A stretch of DNA of 64,000 bases from Ancylobacter pratisalsi (GCF_010669125.1 NZ_CP048630.1:1178001-1242000); one strand, 5' to 3'. Positions 26,603 through 35,628 are shown, counted from the first letter of the stretch. Translations and numbers: made by a program. Notes: generated by a model not told the origin, from the letters alone.

Positions 26603-27960
26603 CACGCATGAACCTGGACCTTGCCCGTCCTCCCGCCGCCTATGTGCTTGCCAATGCCCGCGTGCCGGCCTGCCTGCTGCCGGACAGCATCAGCGCCGCC
26701 GATCGCCGGCACATTGGCCAGAGCCGGCATGAAGACCTCATCGCGGTGGACCTCACCATCGGCGAGGGACGACTGGCCGCGATTGCACCGGCCGGCGGCT
26801 CTGCACCCGAGGTGCCGCGCCTCGACCTTGCCGGCGGTCTCGTGCTGCCGGGCCTGGTCGACATTCACACCCATCTCGACAAGGGTTTCATCTGGACGCG
26901 CGCGCCAAATCAGGATGGCAGTTTCGATGGTGCGATGGCGGCGGTCGCGGCCGACCGGGCCGCGCACTGGACCGAAGAGGACATAGCCCGCCGTTTCGAT
27001 TTTGCCCTGCGCTGTGCCTATGCGCATGGCACATGCGCGATCCGGACCCATCTCGATTCCGATGGCGAGCGGGGCGCCATCGCCTGGCGCGTGTTTGCCC
27101 GCATGCGCGAGGCGTGGAAGGGACGCATCGAGCTTCAGGGCGTCGGCCTGATCGCGATCGACGCCGTGCTCGACGATGCCGTATTTACCCCGCTCGTGGA
27201 ACAGATCCGCGCCCATGGCGGCCTGCTCGGCAGCTACACCTATGGCACGCCGAACCTCGCGGCCGGGCTGGAACGGCTGTTCGATGCCGCCGAGACCCAT
27301 GGCCTTGCCCTCGACCTGCATGTCGACGAGCGCGACCGGGACGGGCGCGGCCTCGCCGCCATCGCCGCCCTCGCACTGCGGCGGCGCTTCGAAGGCCCGA
27401 TCCTCGCCGGGCACTGCTGCGCCCTGGCGCTACAGGGTGCGGAGGAGATCGACCGTACGCTGGATGTCGTCGCCCGCGCCGGCATCGCCATCGTCTCGCT
27501 GCCGATGTGCAATCTCTATCTGCAGGACCGCGAACCCGCGCGCACCCCGCGCTGGCGCGGTGTCACCCTTGTTCACGAAATGCGGGCACGGGGCATTCCG
27601 GTCATGGTCGCGAGCGACAACGCCCGCGATCCGTTCTACGCCTATGGCGACCTCGACCTGATCGAGGTGTATCGCGAGGCGACGCGTATCGCTCATCTCG
27701 ATCACCCCTTCGCCGGCTGGCCCGCCATCATCTCGCGCACACCGGCCGAACAGATGGGCCTTGCTACGGGCCGCCTGACGCCCGGCGCCGCCGCGGATCT
27801 GTGCCTGCTGCGCGCCCGAAGCCTCAACGAACTTCTTGCCCGTCCGCAGGCCGACCGCATCATCCTGCGCCGGGGCCGGGCGATCGACGCGCGCGCGCCC
27901 GACTATGCCGAGCTGGATGATCTCATGGAGAGCAGAAAGGGGCCCTGCCATGGCCTATGA
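26599..27960 (+). CDS. Cytosine-deaminase-like amidohydrolase
   Basis: A 453-residue metal-dependent hydrolase of the CodA/AtzC branch. Metal and substrate motifs are LVDIHTHLDKGFIWTR near residue 90, CAIRTHLDSDGERG near residue 148, DLHVDERDRDG near residue 242, LAGHCCALALQGA near residue 272 and VMVASDNARDPFYAYGD near residue 335. HTHLDK and the ASDN Asp match cytosine deaminase; related enzymes act on isocytosine, creatinine-type or triazine amides. The true start is ATG 26599; the frame is open far upstream but that part lies inside the ABC genes. Its end overlaps the FAD oxidoreductase by 11 bp. The neighbouring importer probably brings in its substrate. Confidence 0.85.
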   Translation: MTRMNLDLARPPAAYVLANARVPACLLPDSISAADRRHIGQSRHEDLIAVDLTIGEGRLAAIAPAGGSAPEVPRLDLAGGLVLPGLVDIHTHLDKGFIWTRAPNQDGSFDGAMAAVAADRAAHWTEEDIARRFDFALRCAYAHGTCAIRTHLDSDGERGAIAWRVFARMREAWKGRIELQGVGLIAIDAVLDDAVFTPLVEQIRAHGGLLGSYTYGTPNLAAGLERLFDAAETHGLALDLHVDERDRDGRGLAAIAALALRRRFEGPILAGHCCALALQGAEEIDRTLDVVARAGIAIVSLPMCNLYLQDREPARTPRWRGVTLVHEMRARGIPVMVASDNARDPFYAYGDLDLIEVYREATRIAHLDHPFAGWPAIISRTPAEQMGLATGRLTPGAAADLCLLRARSLNELLARPQADRIILRRGRAIDARAPDYAELDDLMESRKGPCHGL

Positions 27961-29356
27961 TATCGCCGCGCTGAAAACCCGGCTGGCAGGGCTGCGTATT
28001 GAGGAGAACCCCGCGCTGGTCCGGCAGAAAAGCCGCGACTTCTACTGGTACTCGCCGACGCTGAAGCGCCAGCTGGACGATGTTAGCGCCGACATCGTCG
28101 CCTTCCCGTCGAATGAGGACGAGGTGCTGCGCATCCTCGCAGCCTGCTTCGATCTCTCCATCCCCGTCACCCCGCGCGGCGCCGGCACCGGCAATTACGG
28201 GCAGGCCATGCCCCTGGCAGGGGGCCTGGTGCTTGACCTGTCCGCCCTCGACAAGGTGATCGAGATCGCGCCCGGCCGGGTGCGGGCGCAGGCCGGCGCG
28301 ATCATGGCCGACATCGACACCGCCTGCCGCCCCTCGGGACAGGAACTGCGGCTCCACCCCTCGACCTACCGGACGGCATCCATCGGCGGCTTCATCGCCG
28401 GCGGGTCGGGCGGTGTGGGGTCGATCACCTGGGGCGGCCTGCGCGACCTTGGCAACATCATCGCACTGCGCATCGCCACCATGGAGGCGACCCCGCGCAT
28501 CCTTGAACTGAGTGGCGAGGCACTCCAGCAGGTCTCCCACGCCTATGGCACCAACGGCATTATCCTCGACGTCGAGATGCCACTGGCGCCCGCCTGCGAC
28601 TGGATCGAGGTGATGATCGGTTTTGACGATTTCGGCACCGCCGCCACCTATGCCAATGCACTGGGCGAGCAGGATGCCATTTTGAAAAAGCTGCTTTCGG
28701 TGATCGCGGCTCCCCTGCCGCAGGACGCCTTCCTTCGCCACCGAAAGTATCTGCCGGCGGACGCCCATATCGTGCTGGCGATGATCGCGCCGATCGCCGC
28801 CGCGGCCTTCGCGGACTTCACCGCACGCTGGGGCGGGTGGACGCTGTTCCGTTCGGATGCGCTGTCTCCCGCCGAGGCGAAGGGTCTGCCCCCGCTTTAC
28901 GAGCTGTCATGGAACCACACCACGCTCAGGGCGCTGCGGGTCGATCCCTCCATCACCTATCTGCAGACGCTGTATCCCTTCCCCAACCAGCTCGACCTCG
29001 TCGCCCGCATCCATGCCGAACTCGGGGCCGAGGTGCCGGCGCATCTCGAATTCGTCCGCTTTGATGGCAAAATCACCTGCTTCGGCCTCCCTCTGGTGCG
29101 TTTCACCACCGAGGAGCGGCTGGACGACATTATCGCGCGGCACGAGGCGATGGGCATTCCGGTCTTCAATCCGCACCGCTACACGCTGGAGGAAGGCGGC
29201 ATGAAGCAAACCGACGCGACCCAGCTCGCCTTCAAGCGCGAGGCCGATCCCGCCGGGCTGCTCAACCCCGGCAAGATGATCGCCTGGGAGCATCCCGATT
29301 TCGATTTCGGCGCGGGACGCACCTACCTCTTTCCCGGCCTAAGGAACGTTTCCTGA
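27950..29356 (+). CDS. FAD-binding oxidase (PCMH / D-lactate dehydrogenase-like)
   Basis: A 468-residue flavoprotein. The PCMH-type FAD domain includes ADIVAFPSNEDEVLRILAAC, VTPRGAGTGNYGQAMPL near residue 78 and TASIGGFIAGGSGGVGSITWG near residue 143, corresponding to the pyrophosphate-binding loop. The C-terminal domain ends with FNPHRYTLEEGGMKQTD and DPAGLLNPGKMI, the usual FAD_oxidase_C end. The glycolate/D-lactate oxidase group is closest, but the substrate is unknown. It overlaps the upstream amidohydrolase by 11 bp and is coupled by TGATG to the downstream quinone reductase, which could handle its electrons. Confidence 0.85.
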   Translation: MAYDIAALKTRLAGLRIEENPALVRQKSRDFYWYSPTLKRQLDDVSADIVAFPSNEDEVLRILAACFDLSIPVTPRGAGTGNYGQAMPLAGGLVLDLSALDKVIEIAPGRVRAQAGAIMADIDTACRPSGQELRLHPSTYRTASIGGFIAGGSGGVGSITWGGLRDLGNIIALRIATMEATPRILELSGEALQQVSHAYGTNGIILDVEMPLAPACDWIEVMIGFDDFGTAATYANALGEQDAILKKLLSVIAAPLPQDAFLRHRKYLPADAHIVLAMIAPIAAAAFADFTARWGGWTLFRSDALSPAEAKGLPPLYELSWNHTTLRALRVDPSITYLQTLYPFPNQLDLVARIHAELGAEVPAHLEFVRFDGKITCFGLPLVRFTTEERLDDIIARHEAMGIPVFNPHRYTLEEGGMKQTDATQLAFKREADPAGLLNPGKMIAWEHPDFDFGAGRTYLFPGLRNVS

Positions 29357-29943
29357 TGCGGGCGCTGGTCGTCTACTGCCATCCGGTGGAGAAGAGCTTC
29401 AACGCCGCCGTGCGCGATGCGGTGCTTCGCGGGCTTGAGAAGGGCGGGCACGAGGTCGACCTTCTCGACCTGTACGCGGAGGACTTCAATCCGATCCTGA
29501 GCCGGCAAGAGCGGCTCGACTATCACCAGCCGGTCGTGAACGCCCTCCCGGTCGCCGATCACCTTGCCCGCGTGAAGGCGGCGGATGCGCTGATTTTCGT
29601 CGGCCCCACATGGTGGTACGGGCCACCGGCCATGCTGAAAGGCTGGCTCGACCGCGTGCTGGTTCCCTATGAGACCTTCGGCCTGCCCAAGCCCTTCCGG
29701 CCGCTGGAACGCCGGCTCACCAATATCGTCTTCATCGCCGCTGTGAGCACGCTCGGCTCACCGTGGTTCTGGTGGCTCTGGATCGGGCAGCCGGGACGGC
29801 GAATCCTTCTCGACGGCGTCGGCGGCATCGTTAACCCCCGCGCGCGGAAAGTGTGGCTGGCGCTCCACAGCATGGATTCGGCCAGCGCCGGCAAGCGCTC
29901 CAGCTTCCTTTCCCGCGTCGAGGCACGCTTCGCGCGGTTGTAG
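29356..29943 (+). CDS. NAD(P)H-dependent oxidoreductase, flavodoxin-like fold (NQO/MdaB type)
   Basis: A 195-residue flavodoxin-fold protein. ALVVYCHPVEKSFNAAVRD at the N-terminus is the FMN/FAD phosphate loop, and ADALIFVGPTWWYGPPAMLKGWLDR near residue 75 is the NQO-family signature. Such enzymes reduce quinones or act as flavin reductases. It is the last gene of the ABC/amidohydrolase/FAD operon, joined by a TGATG overlap. A hydrophobic stretch near residue 135 (SPWFWWLWIGQPG) may contact membrane quinones; that is inference. Confidence 0.87.
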   Translation: MRALVVYCHPVEKSFNAAVRDAVLRGLEKGGHEVDLLDLYAEDFNPILSRQERLDYHQPVVNALPVADHLARVKAADALIFVGPTWWYGPPAMLKGWLDRVLVPYETFGLPKPFRPLERRLTNIVFIAAVSTLGSPWFWWLWIGQPGRRILLDGVGGIVNPRARKVWLALHSMDSASAGKRSSFLSRVEARFARL

Positions 29944-30064
29944 AAAGTAGTTCACCGAGAGAAAATTTTGACGGCGAAGAGCTTTACCGCCATGTTCCTG
30001 TTACCGTGGACGGTTCTTGTTGCAGTAGCGTCCTGCTGTCGCGGCGAATCGATTGGAGGCCTTC

Positions 30065-30556
30065 ATGAAGGACGGCTTCGATAAGAGTATCGGTCATCGG
30101 CTTCAGCATGCCGCCCGGCTTCAGCGCGCCCTCGCGGCACGCAAGCTTCAGGAGTTCGGCCTTTTTCCTGGACAGGAGACCGTTCTGAAGCTGCTCATGG
30201 CGTCGGACGGGCGCACCATGACCGAGCTGGCCACGGCGTTGCAGGTTCGCCCGCCCACGGCCTCCAAGACGGTCGGGCGCCTCTCGGCGCAGGGGCTCCT
30301 GGTGCGCCGCGCATCGGAGGGCGACGCCCGGCTGGTGCGCGTCCATCTCACCGAGGAAGGCCGGACGCGGGCGCAGGCGATCGACGGCATCTGGTCCTCG
30401 CTTGAAGACACGATGGTGGACGGCCTCGACGGCAAGGATCGCAAACGGCTCCGCAAGCTTTTGCGGCGCATCGAGAAAAACCTGTCCGGCCAGCTCGGCA
30501 CCGTCGACATGGAGCCGGACGAGGATGCCAACGATCTCGCGGAAGAGACCGTCTAA
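30065..30556 (+). CDS. MarR family transcriptional regulator
   Basis: A 163-residue winged-helix regulator. The core LFPGQETVLKLLMASDGRTM, TELATALQVRPPTASKTVGR and LSAQGLLVRRASEGDARLV (wing with D-R pair) is typical MarR. The start at 30065 has GGAGG five bases upstream; a TTG start at 30053 is less likely. The C-terminal tail is acidic (DMEPDEDANDLAEE). It precedes the 2-hydroxyacid dehydrogenase by 30 bp and could regulate it or the adjoining catabolic operon in response to a small aromatic or acidic ligand. Confidence 0.88.
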   Translation: MKDGFDKSIGHRLQHAARLQRALAARKLQEFGLFPGQETVLKLLMASDGRTMTELATALQVRPPTASKTVGRLSAQGLLVRRASEGDARLVRVHLTEEGRTRAQAIDGIWSSLEDTMVDGLDGKDRKRLRKLLRRIEKNLSGQLGTVDMEPDEDANDLAEETV

Positions 30557-30586
30557 GGCGTCCCAGTGACAGTGCAGGAGTACGTC

Positions 30587-31579
30587 ATGCCCACCATCCC
30601 TCCCCTGCCGGACCTGCTTCAGACGGGTCCCATGATGCCCATGATCGAGCGGCAGCTCGCGGAGCATTTCACCGTCCACCGGCTGGACGAGGATGGCGCG
30701 GAGAAAATGCTCGCCGAGGTCGGCCCTCGCATCCGCGCGGTGGCGACGGGTGTCGGCTCCACCGCCGGAGGCGCGAACCGCGTCACCCGGGAACTTCTCG
30801 CCCGCCTGCCCGGGGTCGAGATCGTGTCCAATTTCGGCGTCGGCTATGACGCGGTGGACACGGCCGCCGCCGCCGAACGCGGCATCGTGGTCACCAATAC
30901 GCCGGGCGTGCTGGACGACGAGGTCGCGGACCTGTCGGTCGCCCTCCTGCTCGCCACGATCCGCCGCCTGCCGCAGGCCGAGCGGCATCTGCGCGCCGGT
31001 CTCTGGCCGAAAGGCGGCTTCCCGCTCTCCCCGACCCTGCGCGACCGGACCATCGGCATCGTCGGCATGGGGCGGATCGGACAGGCGATCGCCCGGCGCC
31101 TCGAGGGCTTCGGTCGACCGATCGTCTATCACAGCCGCCGCCCCGTCGCCGGCCTGCCCTACACGCACTATCCCTCGCTCATCGACATGGCCCGCGACGT
31201 CGATGCCATGATCGTCATCGTCCCCGGCGGCCCGGAGACGCAGCACATGATCAACGCCGAGGTTCTCAAGGCCCTCGGTCCCACGGGTTCGCTGATCAAT
31301 GTGGCACGCGGCTCGGTAGTGGACGAGGCGGCGCTCATCCAGGCGCTCGCCGAGGGCACCATCGCCAGCGCCGGCCTCGACGTGTTCGCCGACGAACCCC
31401 ACGTGCCCGCGGCGCTGATGGCGATGGACAATGTCGTCCTGCTTCCCCATGTCGCCTCCGCCACCCATGTGACGCGCGACGCCATGGGGCAGCTGGTGGT
31501 GGACAATCTCACCGCCTGGTTCGCCGGTCGCCCTCCGCTCACCCCGGTGCCCGAAACGCCTGTTTCATCGAGGGCCTGA
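30587..31579 (+). CDS. D-isomer-specific 2-hydroxyacid dehydrogenase (hydroxypyruvate/glyoxylate reductase type)
   Basis: A 330-residue NAD(P)-dependent dehydrogenase. The nucleotide-binding site is IGIVGMGRIGQAIARRLEG near residue 155, with HSRRP after strand 2 suggesting NADP preference. Catalytic Arg, Glu and His are in NVARGSVVDE, LDVFADEPHVP and LLPHVASAT. GVGYDAVD near residue 82 is the substrate-loop motif of the GhrB/hydroxypyruvate reductase group. ATG 30587 has AGGAG six bases upstream, better than the GTG 21 bp earlier. It probably reduces glyoxylate or hydroxypyruvate arising from nearby catabolism. Confidence 0.87.
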   Translation: MPTIPPLPDLLQTGPMMPMIERQLAEHFTVHRLDEDGAEKMLAEVGPRIRAVATGVGSTAGGANRVTRELLARLPGVEIVSNFGVGYDAVDTAAAAERGIVVTNTPGVLDDEVADLSVALLLATIRRLPQAERHLRAGLWPKGGFPLSPTLRDRTIGIVGMGRIGQAIARRLEGFGRPIVYHSRRPVAGLPYTHYPSLIDMARDVDAMIVIVPGGPETQHMINAEVLKALGPTGSLINVARGSVVDEAALIQALAEGTIASAGLDVFADEPHVPAALMAMDNVVLLPHVASATHVTRDAMGQLVVDNLTAWFAGRPPLTPVPETPVSSRA

Positions 31580-31589
31580 GGGAGCGGCG

Positions 31590-32384
31590 ATGAGCGTTTC
31601 GGTACATCGCCCCGGGCCGCGCCGGTCGCTTGGGCCGGCGCAGGCGCGCCGGGGTGTGCTTGCGCTTCTGCTCGGCACGGCGCTCGTCGCCGCGGGCGGG
31701 GCCAGCGGCTCGCGGGCGCAAGATGTCTCGCCCGCCGAGGCCGCCGCCGGCCTTGCCGCCGAGTATCAGCTCACCAATGCGGATGGCGACCGCACATGTG
31801 CCCTGCAGCTCTCGGCCAAACGCCGCAGCGCCGGTGAGAACGCCCGCGGCGGTTCGCCCATGTTCGATCTGAGCTTCGACAGACACGCCTGCGCCGCCGC
31901 CATTCTTTTCAGCGTCGACATCGCCGCCTGGGCGCCGGCTCCCGGCAATTCGATCCTTCTGCTGCGCGGCGACGGCGGGCTCGTCGCCGAATTCACCGAA
32001 GGGATCAATGGGACCTGGGAGGCGCTGCGCGAAGGCGACGGCGTCTATTTCCTCGTCAATCCACGCCTTGCCGACGCAGCCCAGACCCAGCCCGAGGATC
32101 TGTTCGGCACATGGGATCTCGCCCGCACGCCGGGCCGCCCCGCCTGCCGCATGCGCCTGTCGGACGTACCCATGCGCCCCAAGGCCTTCCGGCTTGATCC
32201 GGACGGCAATTGCGGGCTGCTGTTCGGACGCTCCAGCGTGCCGGACCGGTGGTATCTGGAACAGGGAGACCTGATCCTGGAGACGGCGACCGGGGCGCGG
32301 CTTGTCTTCGCCCGGCGCGAGGAAGGCGACTGGAGCAAGACGCCGGAAGACAACCGTCCCCTCTTCCTCAGCCCCGCTCCCTGA
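31590..32384 (+). CDS. Secreted protein with two AprI/Inh-type protease-inhibitor domains
   Basis: A 264-residue secreted protein. A signal peptide (RRGVLALLLGTALVAAGG, cleavage near residue 44) is followed by two copies of the same domain. Copy one (about 47-155) has LAAEYQLTN, TCALQLSAK, DRHACAAAI, and GLVAEFTEGINGTWEALREG. Copy two (about 160-262) has LFGTWDLARTPG, ACRMRLSDV, DGNCGLLFG and a matching C-terminal strand. Each keeps a paired cysteine as in AprI/Inh inhibitors of serralysin-type metalloproteases. No protease gene is nearby, so the target is unknown. It follows the dehydrogenase by 10 bp, possibly by readthrough. Confidence 0.8.
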   Translation: MSVSVHRPGPRRSLGPAQARRGVLALLLGTALVAAGGASGSRAQDVSPAEAAAGLAAEYQLTNADGDRTCALQLSAKRRSAGENARGGSPMFDLSFDRHACAAAILFSVDIAAWAPAPGNSILLLRGDGGLVAEFTEGINGTWEALREGDGVYFLVNPRLADAAQTQPEDLFGTWDLARTPGRPACRMRLSDVPMRPKAFRLDPDGNCGLLFGRSSVPDRWYLEQGDLILETATGARLVFARREEGDWSKTPEDNRPLFLSPAP

Positions 32385-32446
32385 CCCCATCCCGATCGCG
32401 CCTGATGGAGAGTGATGCGGCGGCGCGTGGCGAAAACGCTGGGTGA

Positions 32447-33904
32447 CTAGACCCCGATCGGCATGCGCGCGGGATCGCGGGTCACCGCGCGAGGCGCCAC
32501 CAGCGCCTTCCAGGTGGAAAGCGCCCGGTTCACCGGGTTGAAGGCCGGACGGGGAATGAAGCGCCCCCGCCCCGGCCGCGGCAGGTCGTTGCGCCCCTGC
32601 GACCACACCACCTCGCCGCGCGAGAGCGTGTAGCGCGGCAGGCCGCGCACCTCGAAGCCCTCGAACACGTTGTAGTCGATGATCGACGTCTGCCGGGCGG
32701 CGGAAATGGTCTTGCCCGCCTTGGGATCGAGCACCACGATATCGGCATCCGCGCCGGCCACCAGCGCGCCTTTCCTCGGATAAAGATTGAGGATGCGCGC
32801 GATATTGGTCGAGGTCACCGCGACGAATTCGCTGGGCGTCAGCCGTCCCGTCTCCACGCCCCGCGTCCACAGCATCGGCATGCGGTCCTCAAGCCCGCCC
32901 GTGCCGTTGGGAATGCGGGTGAAGTCGTCCATTCCCATGCGCTTCTGCGCGGTGGTGAAGGCGCAGTGATCGGTGGCCACGACCTGTAGCGAGCCGGCCG
33001 AAAGTCCCGCCCACAGGCTGTCCTGATGCACGCGGTCGCGGAAGGGCGGGGACATCACCCGCTGCGCCGCGTAGTCCCAGTCGGGGTGGGTGTAGACGCC
33101 TTCGTCGAGGGTCAGGTGCTGGATCAGCGGCTCGCCATAGACCCGCATGCCCTTCTGCCGGGCCCGGCGGATCGCTTCATGTGATTGCTCGCAGGACACA
33201 TGGACGATGTAGATCGGAACGCCGGCCGCATCGGCGATCATGATCGCGCGGTTGGTCGCCTCGCCCTCCACCTCGGCGGGGCGGGAGAAGGCATGCGCCT
33301 CGGGTCCGCGCACGCCCTCCGCCAGCAGCTTCTGCTGAAGCGCGGCGACAATGTCGCCATTCTCGGCATGGACAAGCGGCAGCGCGCCGAGCGCCGCACA
33401 GCGCTGGAACGAGGCGAACATCTGGTCGTCATCCACCATCAGCGCGCCCTTGTAGGCCATGAAGTGCTTGAAGCTGTTGACGCCCCGCGCGACCACCTGC
33501 TCCATCGCCTCGAACACCGGCTGCGACCAGCCGGTGATACACATGTGGAACGAGTAGTCCGCGCTCGCCTGTCGGCTGGCCCGCGCCTCCCAGGCGTTGA
33601 GTGCGCCGATGAGGTTCTCATTCTCGGGAATGACAAAGTCGACCACCATGGTGGTTCCGCCAGAGAGCGCCGCGAAACTGCCGCTCTCCCAGGTCTCCGC
33701 CGCCGTGGTGCCCATGAAGGGCATTTCCAGATGGGTGTGCGGATCGATGCCGCCCGGCATGACATACGCGCCCGAGGCATCAAGCACCGTGTCGCCGGAA
33801 AGCCCCGGCCCGACCGCGGCGATGCTCTCGCCGTCGATCAACACATCCGCCTCGAACGACCGGTCGGCGGTGACCACGGTGCCGCCCTTGATGACGATGG
33901 ACAT
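32447..33904 (-). CDS. hydA: Dihydropyrimidinase / D-hydantoinase
   Basis: A 485-residue cyclic amidohydrolase opening dihydropyrimidine or hydantoin rings. Zinc ligands lie in GGIDPHTHLEMPFMG near residue 58, the carboxylated lysine in FKHFMAYKGAL near residue 150, further His in LVHAENGD and YIVHVSCEQ, and the catalytic Asp in VVATDHCAF near residue 316. INGTGG-like PNGTGGLEDRMP near 338 matches dihydropyrimidinase. A GAGAGGAG ribosome site precedes the start. It lies 54 bp downstream of the N-carbamoyl hydrolase gene, so the pair should act in sequence. Confidence 0.93.
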   Translation of the reverse strand: MSIVIKGGTVVTADRSFEADVLIDGESIAAVGPGLSGDTVLDASGAYVMPGGIDPHTHLEMPFMGTTAAETWESGSFAALSGGTTMVVDFVIPENENLIGALNAWEARASRQASADYSFHMCITGWSQPVFEAMEQVVARGVNSFKHFMAYKGALMVDDDQMFASFQRCAALGALPLVHAENGDIVAALQQKLLAEGVRGPEAHAFSRPAEVEGEATNRAIMIADAAGVPIYIVHVSCEQSHEAIRRARQKGMRVYGEPLIQHLTLDEGVYTHPDWDYAAQRVMSPPFRDRVHQDSLWAGLSAGSLQVVATDHCAFTTAQKRMGMDDFTRIPNGTGGLEDRMPMLWTRGVETGRLTPSEFVAVTSTNIARILNLYPRKGALVAGADADIVVLDPKAGKTISAARQTSIIDYNVFEGFEVRGLPRYTLSRGEVVWSQGRNDLPRPGRGRFIPRPAFNPVNRALSTWKALVAPRAVTRDPARMPIGV

Positions 33905-33958
33905 CGCACGCTCCTCTCGCGAAAGCCTCGGCCTTCCACAACCCCGTCGGCGCCGGCC

Positions 33959-35215
33959 TCACACCACCTCGGCGGTGGCCAGTACCGCGTGCAGCAGCAC
34001 GTCGGCGCCTGCCTTGGCCCATTCGGGAGTGATGGTCTCGTCCTCGTTGTGGCTCAGCCCGTCCACGCAGGGGCAGAAGATCATGGCGGCGGGCGCCACC
34101 CCGGCGACCCAGCAGGCATCATGCCCCGCCCCCGACACCATGTCGCGATGGCCATAACCGAGCCGGGCCGCCGCCACCCGGACATGGCCGACGAGAGCAG
34201 GATCAAAGGCGACGGGATCGAAGGCGTTCACCTGCGCTATCTCGACGCCAAGGCCCATCCTCGCCGCGATCGCGGCTGTGCCCTCGCGGATTGCCGCGTC
34301 CATCGCGTCGAGCACGGCAAGCTCGGGATGGCGGATGTCGATGGTGAAGACCGTCCGCCCGGCGATGATGTTGCGCGAGTTCGGGTAGACGTCGACATGG
34401 CCCACTGCGCCCACCGCCAGCGGCGCATGCTGCCACGCCACCGTGTCCACCAGCTCCATCACCCGCGCCATGCCGAGCCCCGCATTCAGGCGACGCGGCA
34501 TGGGAGTCGAGCCGGTATGCGCCTCGCGGCCGGTGAGCGTTACCTGAAGCCAGCGCGTACCCTGGCCATGCGTCACCACGCCGATGTCGAGCCCTTCGGC
34601 CTCAAGGATCGGCCCCTGCTCGATGTGCAGCTCGAAATAGGCGCGGGGCGCCGGGCCGGCCGACACGCGGGCCGGGCGGCTGCCCTTGAAGCCGATCCGC
34701 TCCAGCTCCGCGCCCAGCGTGATGCCGGCGGCATCGGTGGCGGCATAGGCCTCGTCGAGGCTCATCACACCGGCATAGACGGCGGAGGCCACCATGGCGG
34801 GGGCGAAGCGGGTGCCCTCCTCATTGGTCCAGTTCACCACCTCCACCGGATGGCGGGTGCGGATGCCGAGATCGTTCAGCGTGCGCACCACCTCCAGCGC
34901 GCCGAGCACGCCAAGCACGCCGTCGAACCGGCCGCCTGTCGGCTGTGTATCGAGATGAGAGCCGATCAGCACCGGCGCGGCATCGGGGTCGGTGCCCTCG
35001 CGGCGAGCGAACATCGTGCCCATGGCATCGACCGATACGGCAAGTCCCGCGCCCTCGCACCAGCGCGCGAACAGCCGGCGTCCCTGCGCATCGGAATCGG
35101 TCAGCGCCTGCCGATTATTGCCCCCACGAACGCCCGGGCCGATGGCCGCCATCTCCATCAGGCTACCCCAGAGCCGCGTACCATCGCTGCGCATATTGTC
35201 GGTCGAGGCGGCCAT
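33959..35215 (-). CDS. Zn-dependent hydrolase: N-carbamoyl-L-amino-acid hydrolase / beta-ureidopropionase / allantoate amidohydrolase family
   Basis: A 418-residue M20-family enzyme. Metal-site motifs are IGSHLDTQPTGGRFDGVLGV near residue 85, WTNEEGTRFAPAMVAS near residue 130, and the dimer-domain ligands in HIEQGPILEAEG near residue 197 and GAGHDACWVAG near residue 360. The family cleaves the carbamoyl group from N-carbamoyl amino acids or beta-alanine, or allantoate. It is 5' of the dihydropyrimidinase gene on the same strand, making reductive pyrimidine or hydantoin degradation the simplest reading. Dihydropyrimidine dehydrogenase genes are not seen in the window. Confidence 0.9.
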   Translation of the reverse strand: MAASTDNMRSDGTRLWGSLMEMAAIGPGVRGGNNRQALTDSDAQGRRLFARWCEGAGLAVSVDAMGTMFARREGTDPDAAPVLIGSHLDTQPTGGRFDGVLGVLGALEVVRTLNDLGIRTRHPVEVVNWTNEEGTRFAPAMVASAVYAGVMSLDEAYAATDAAGITLGAELERIGFKGSRPARVSAGPAPRAYFELHIEQGPILEAEGLDIGVVTHGQGTRWLQVTLTGREAHTGSTPMPRRLNAGLGMARVMELVDTVAWQHAPLAVGAVGHVDVYPNSRNIIAGRTVFTIDIRHPELAVLDAMDAAIREGTAAIAARMGLGVEIAQVNAFDPVAFDPALVGHVRVAAARLGYGHRDMVSGAGHDACWVAGVAPAAMIFCPCVDGLSHNEDETITPEWAKAGADVLLHAVLATAEVV

Positions 35216-35628
35216 GCTCGTTGCTCACTCCTATGGGTCGGGGAGCTCCATACTGGCCGGCTTCCGGCTCATGTCCACCCCTGTGCAGAGCGCTGCGCCA
35301 CCAGGCTTCTCAGGACCCGGGAGAGCCTTTCAAGAAACGTCTGAGATCAGGAACGAATTTCGTCGTGCCGGTGCGGTCTCCACCTTCCCGCGCGATGATA
35401 TTGCAACGTTCTGCTGCGCCGGCTCACGAGCCGCACAAACGGATGCGCGTATGTGATACTGAGCCCGTCGCACGGATGTTCTGGCGGCGCATCTCTTCGC
35501 CTAGGCTGTGCCCGAATTTTGACTCGGTATGAACGATCGCTTTATGGTCGTTCGAATCTCAAGCCTCATCACGGAGCGGACAAAACCGGTGGAAGACCGG
35601 CTGGCCACGAGCATTTGCGGAGGAGCCC
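35216..35628. other. Intergenic region between divergent hydrolase and sugar-importer genes
   Basis: About 410 bp without a supportable gene. The one structured element is an inverted repeat at 35531-35553 with arms GAACGATC and GGTCGTTC (7 of 8 paired) around seven bases, about 75 bp before the importer start. It could bind a LacI/GntR-type regulator of the transporter, but no such regulator is adjacent. Confidence 0.5.

Noticed and set aside
25573-27960. An apparent 795-residue fusion protein ending in the amidohydrolase
   Set aside because: The first 340 codons lie in the wrong frame of the ABC ATPase and permease genes. The real start is ATG 26599, overlapping the permease stop.
33185-35344. 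A 719-codon open frame on the plus strand opposite dihydropyrimidinase and the N-carbamoyl hydrolase
   Set aside because: Its product is Arg/His-rich with no recognisable family, and the minus-strand genes carry full catalytic motifs. It is a high-GC shadow frame.
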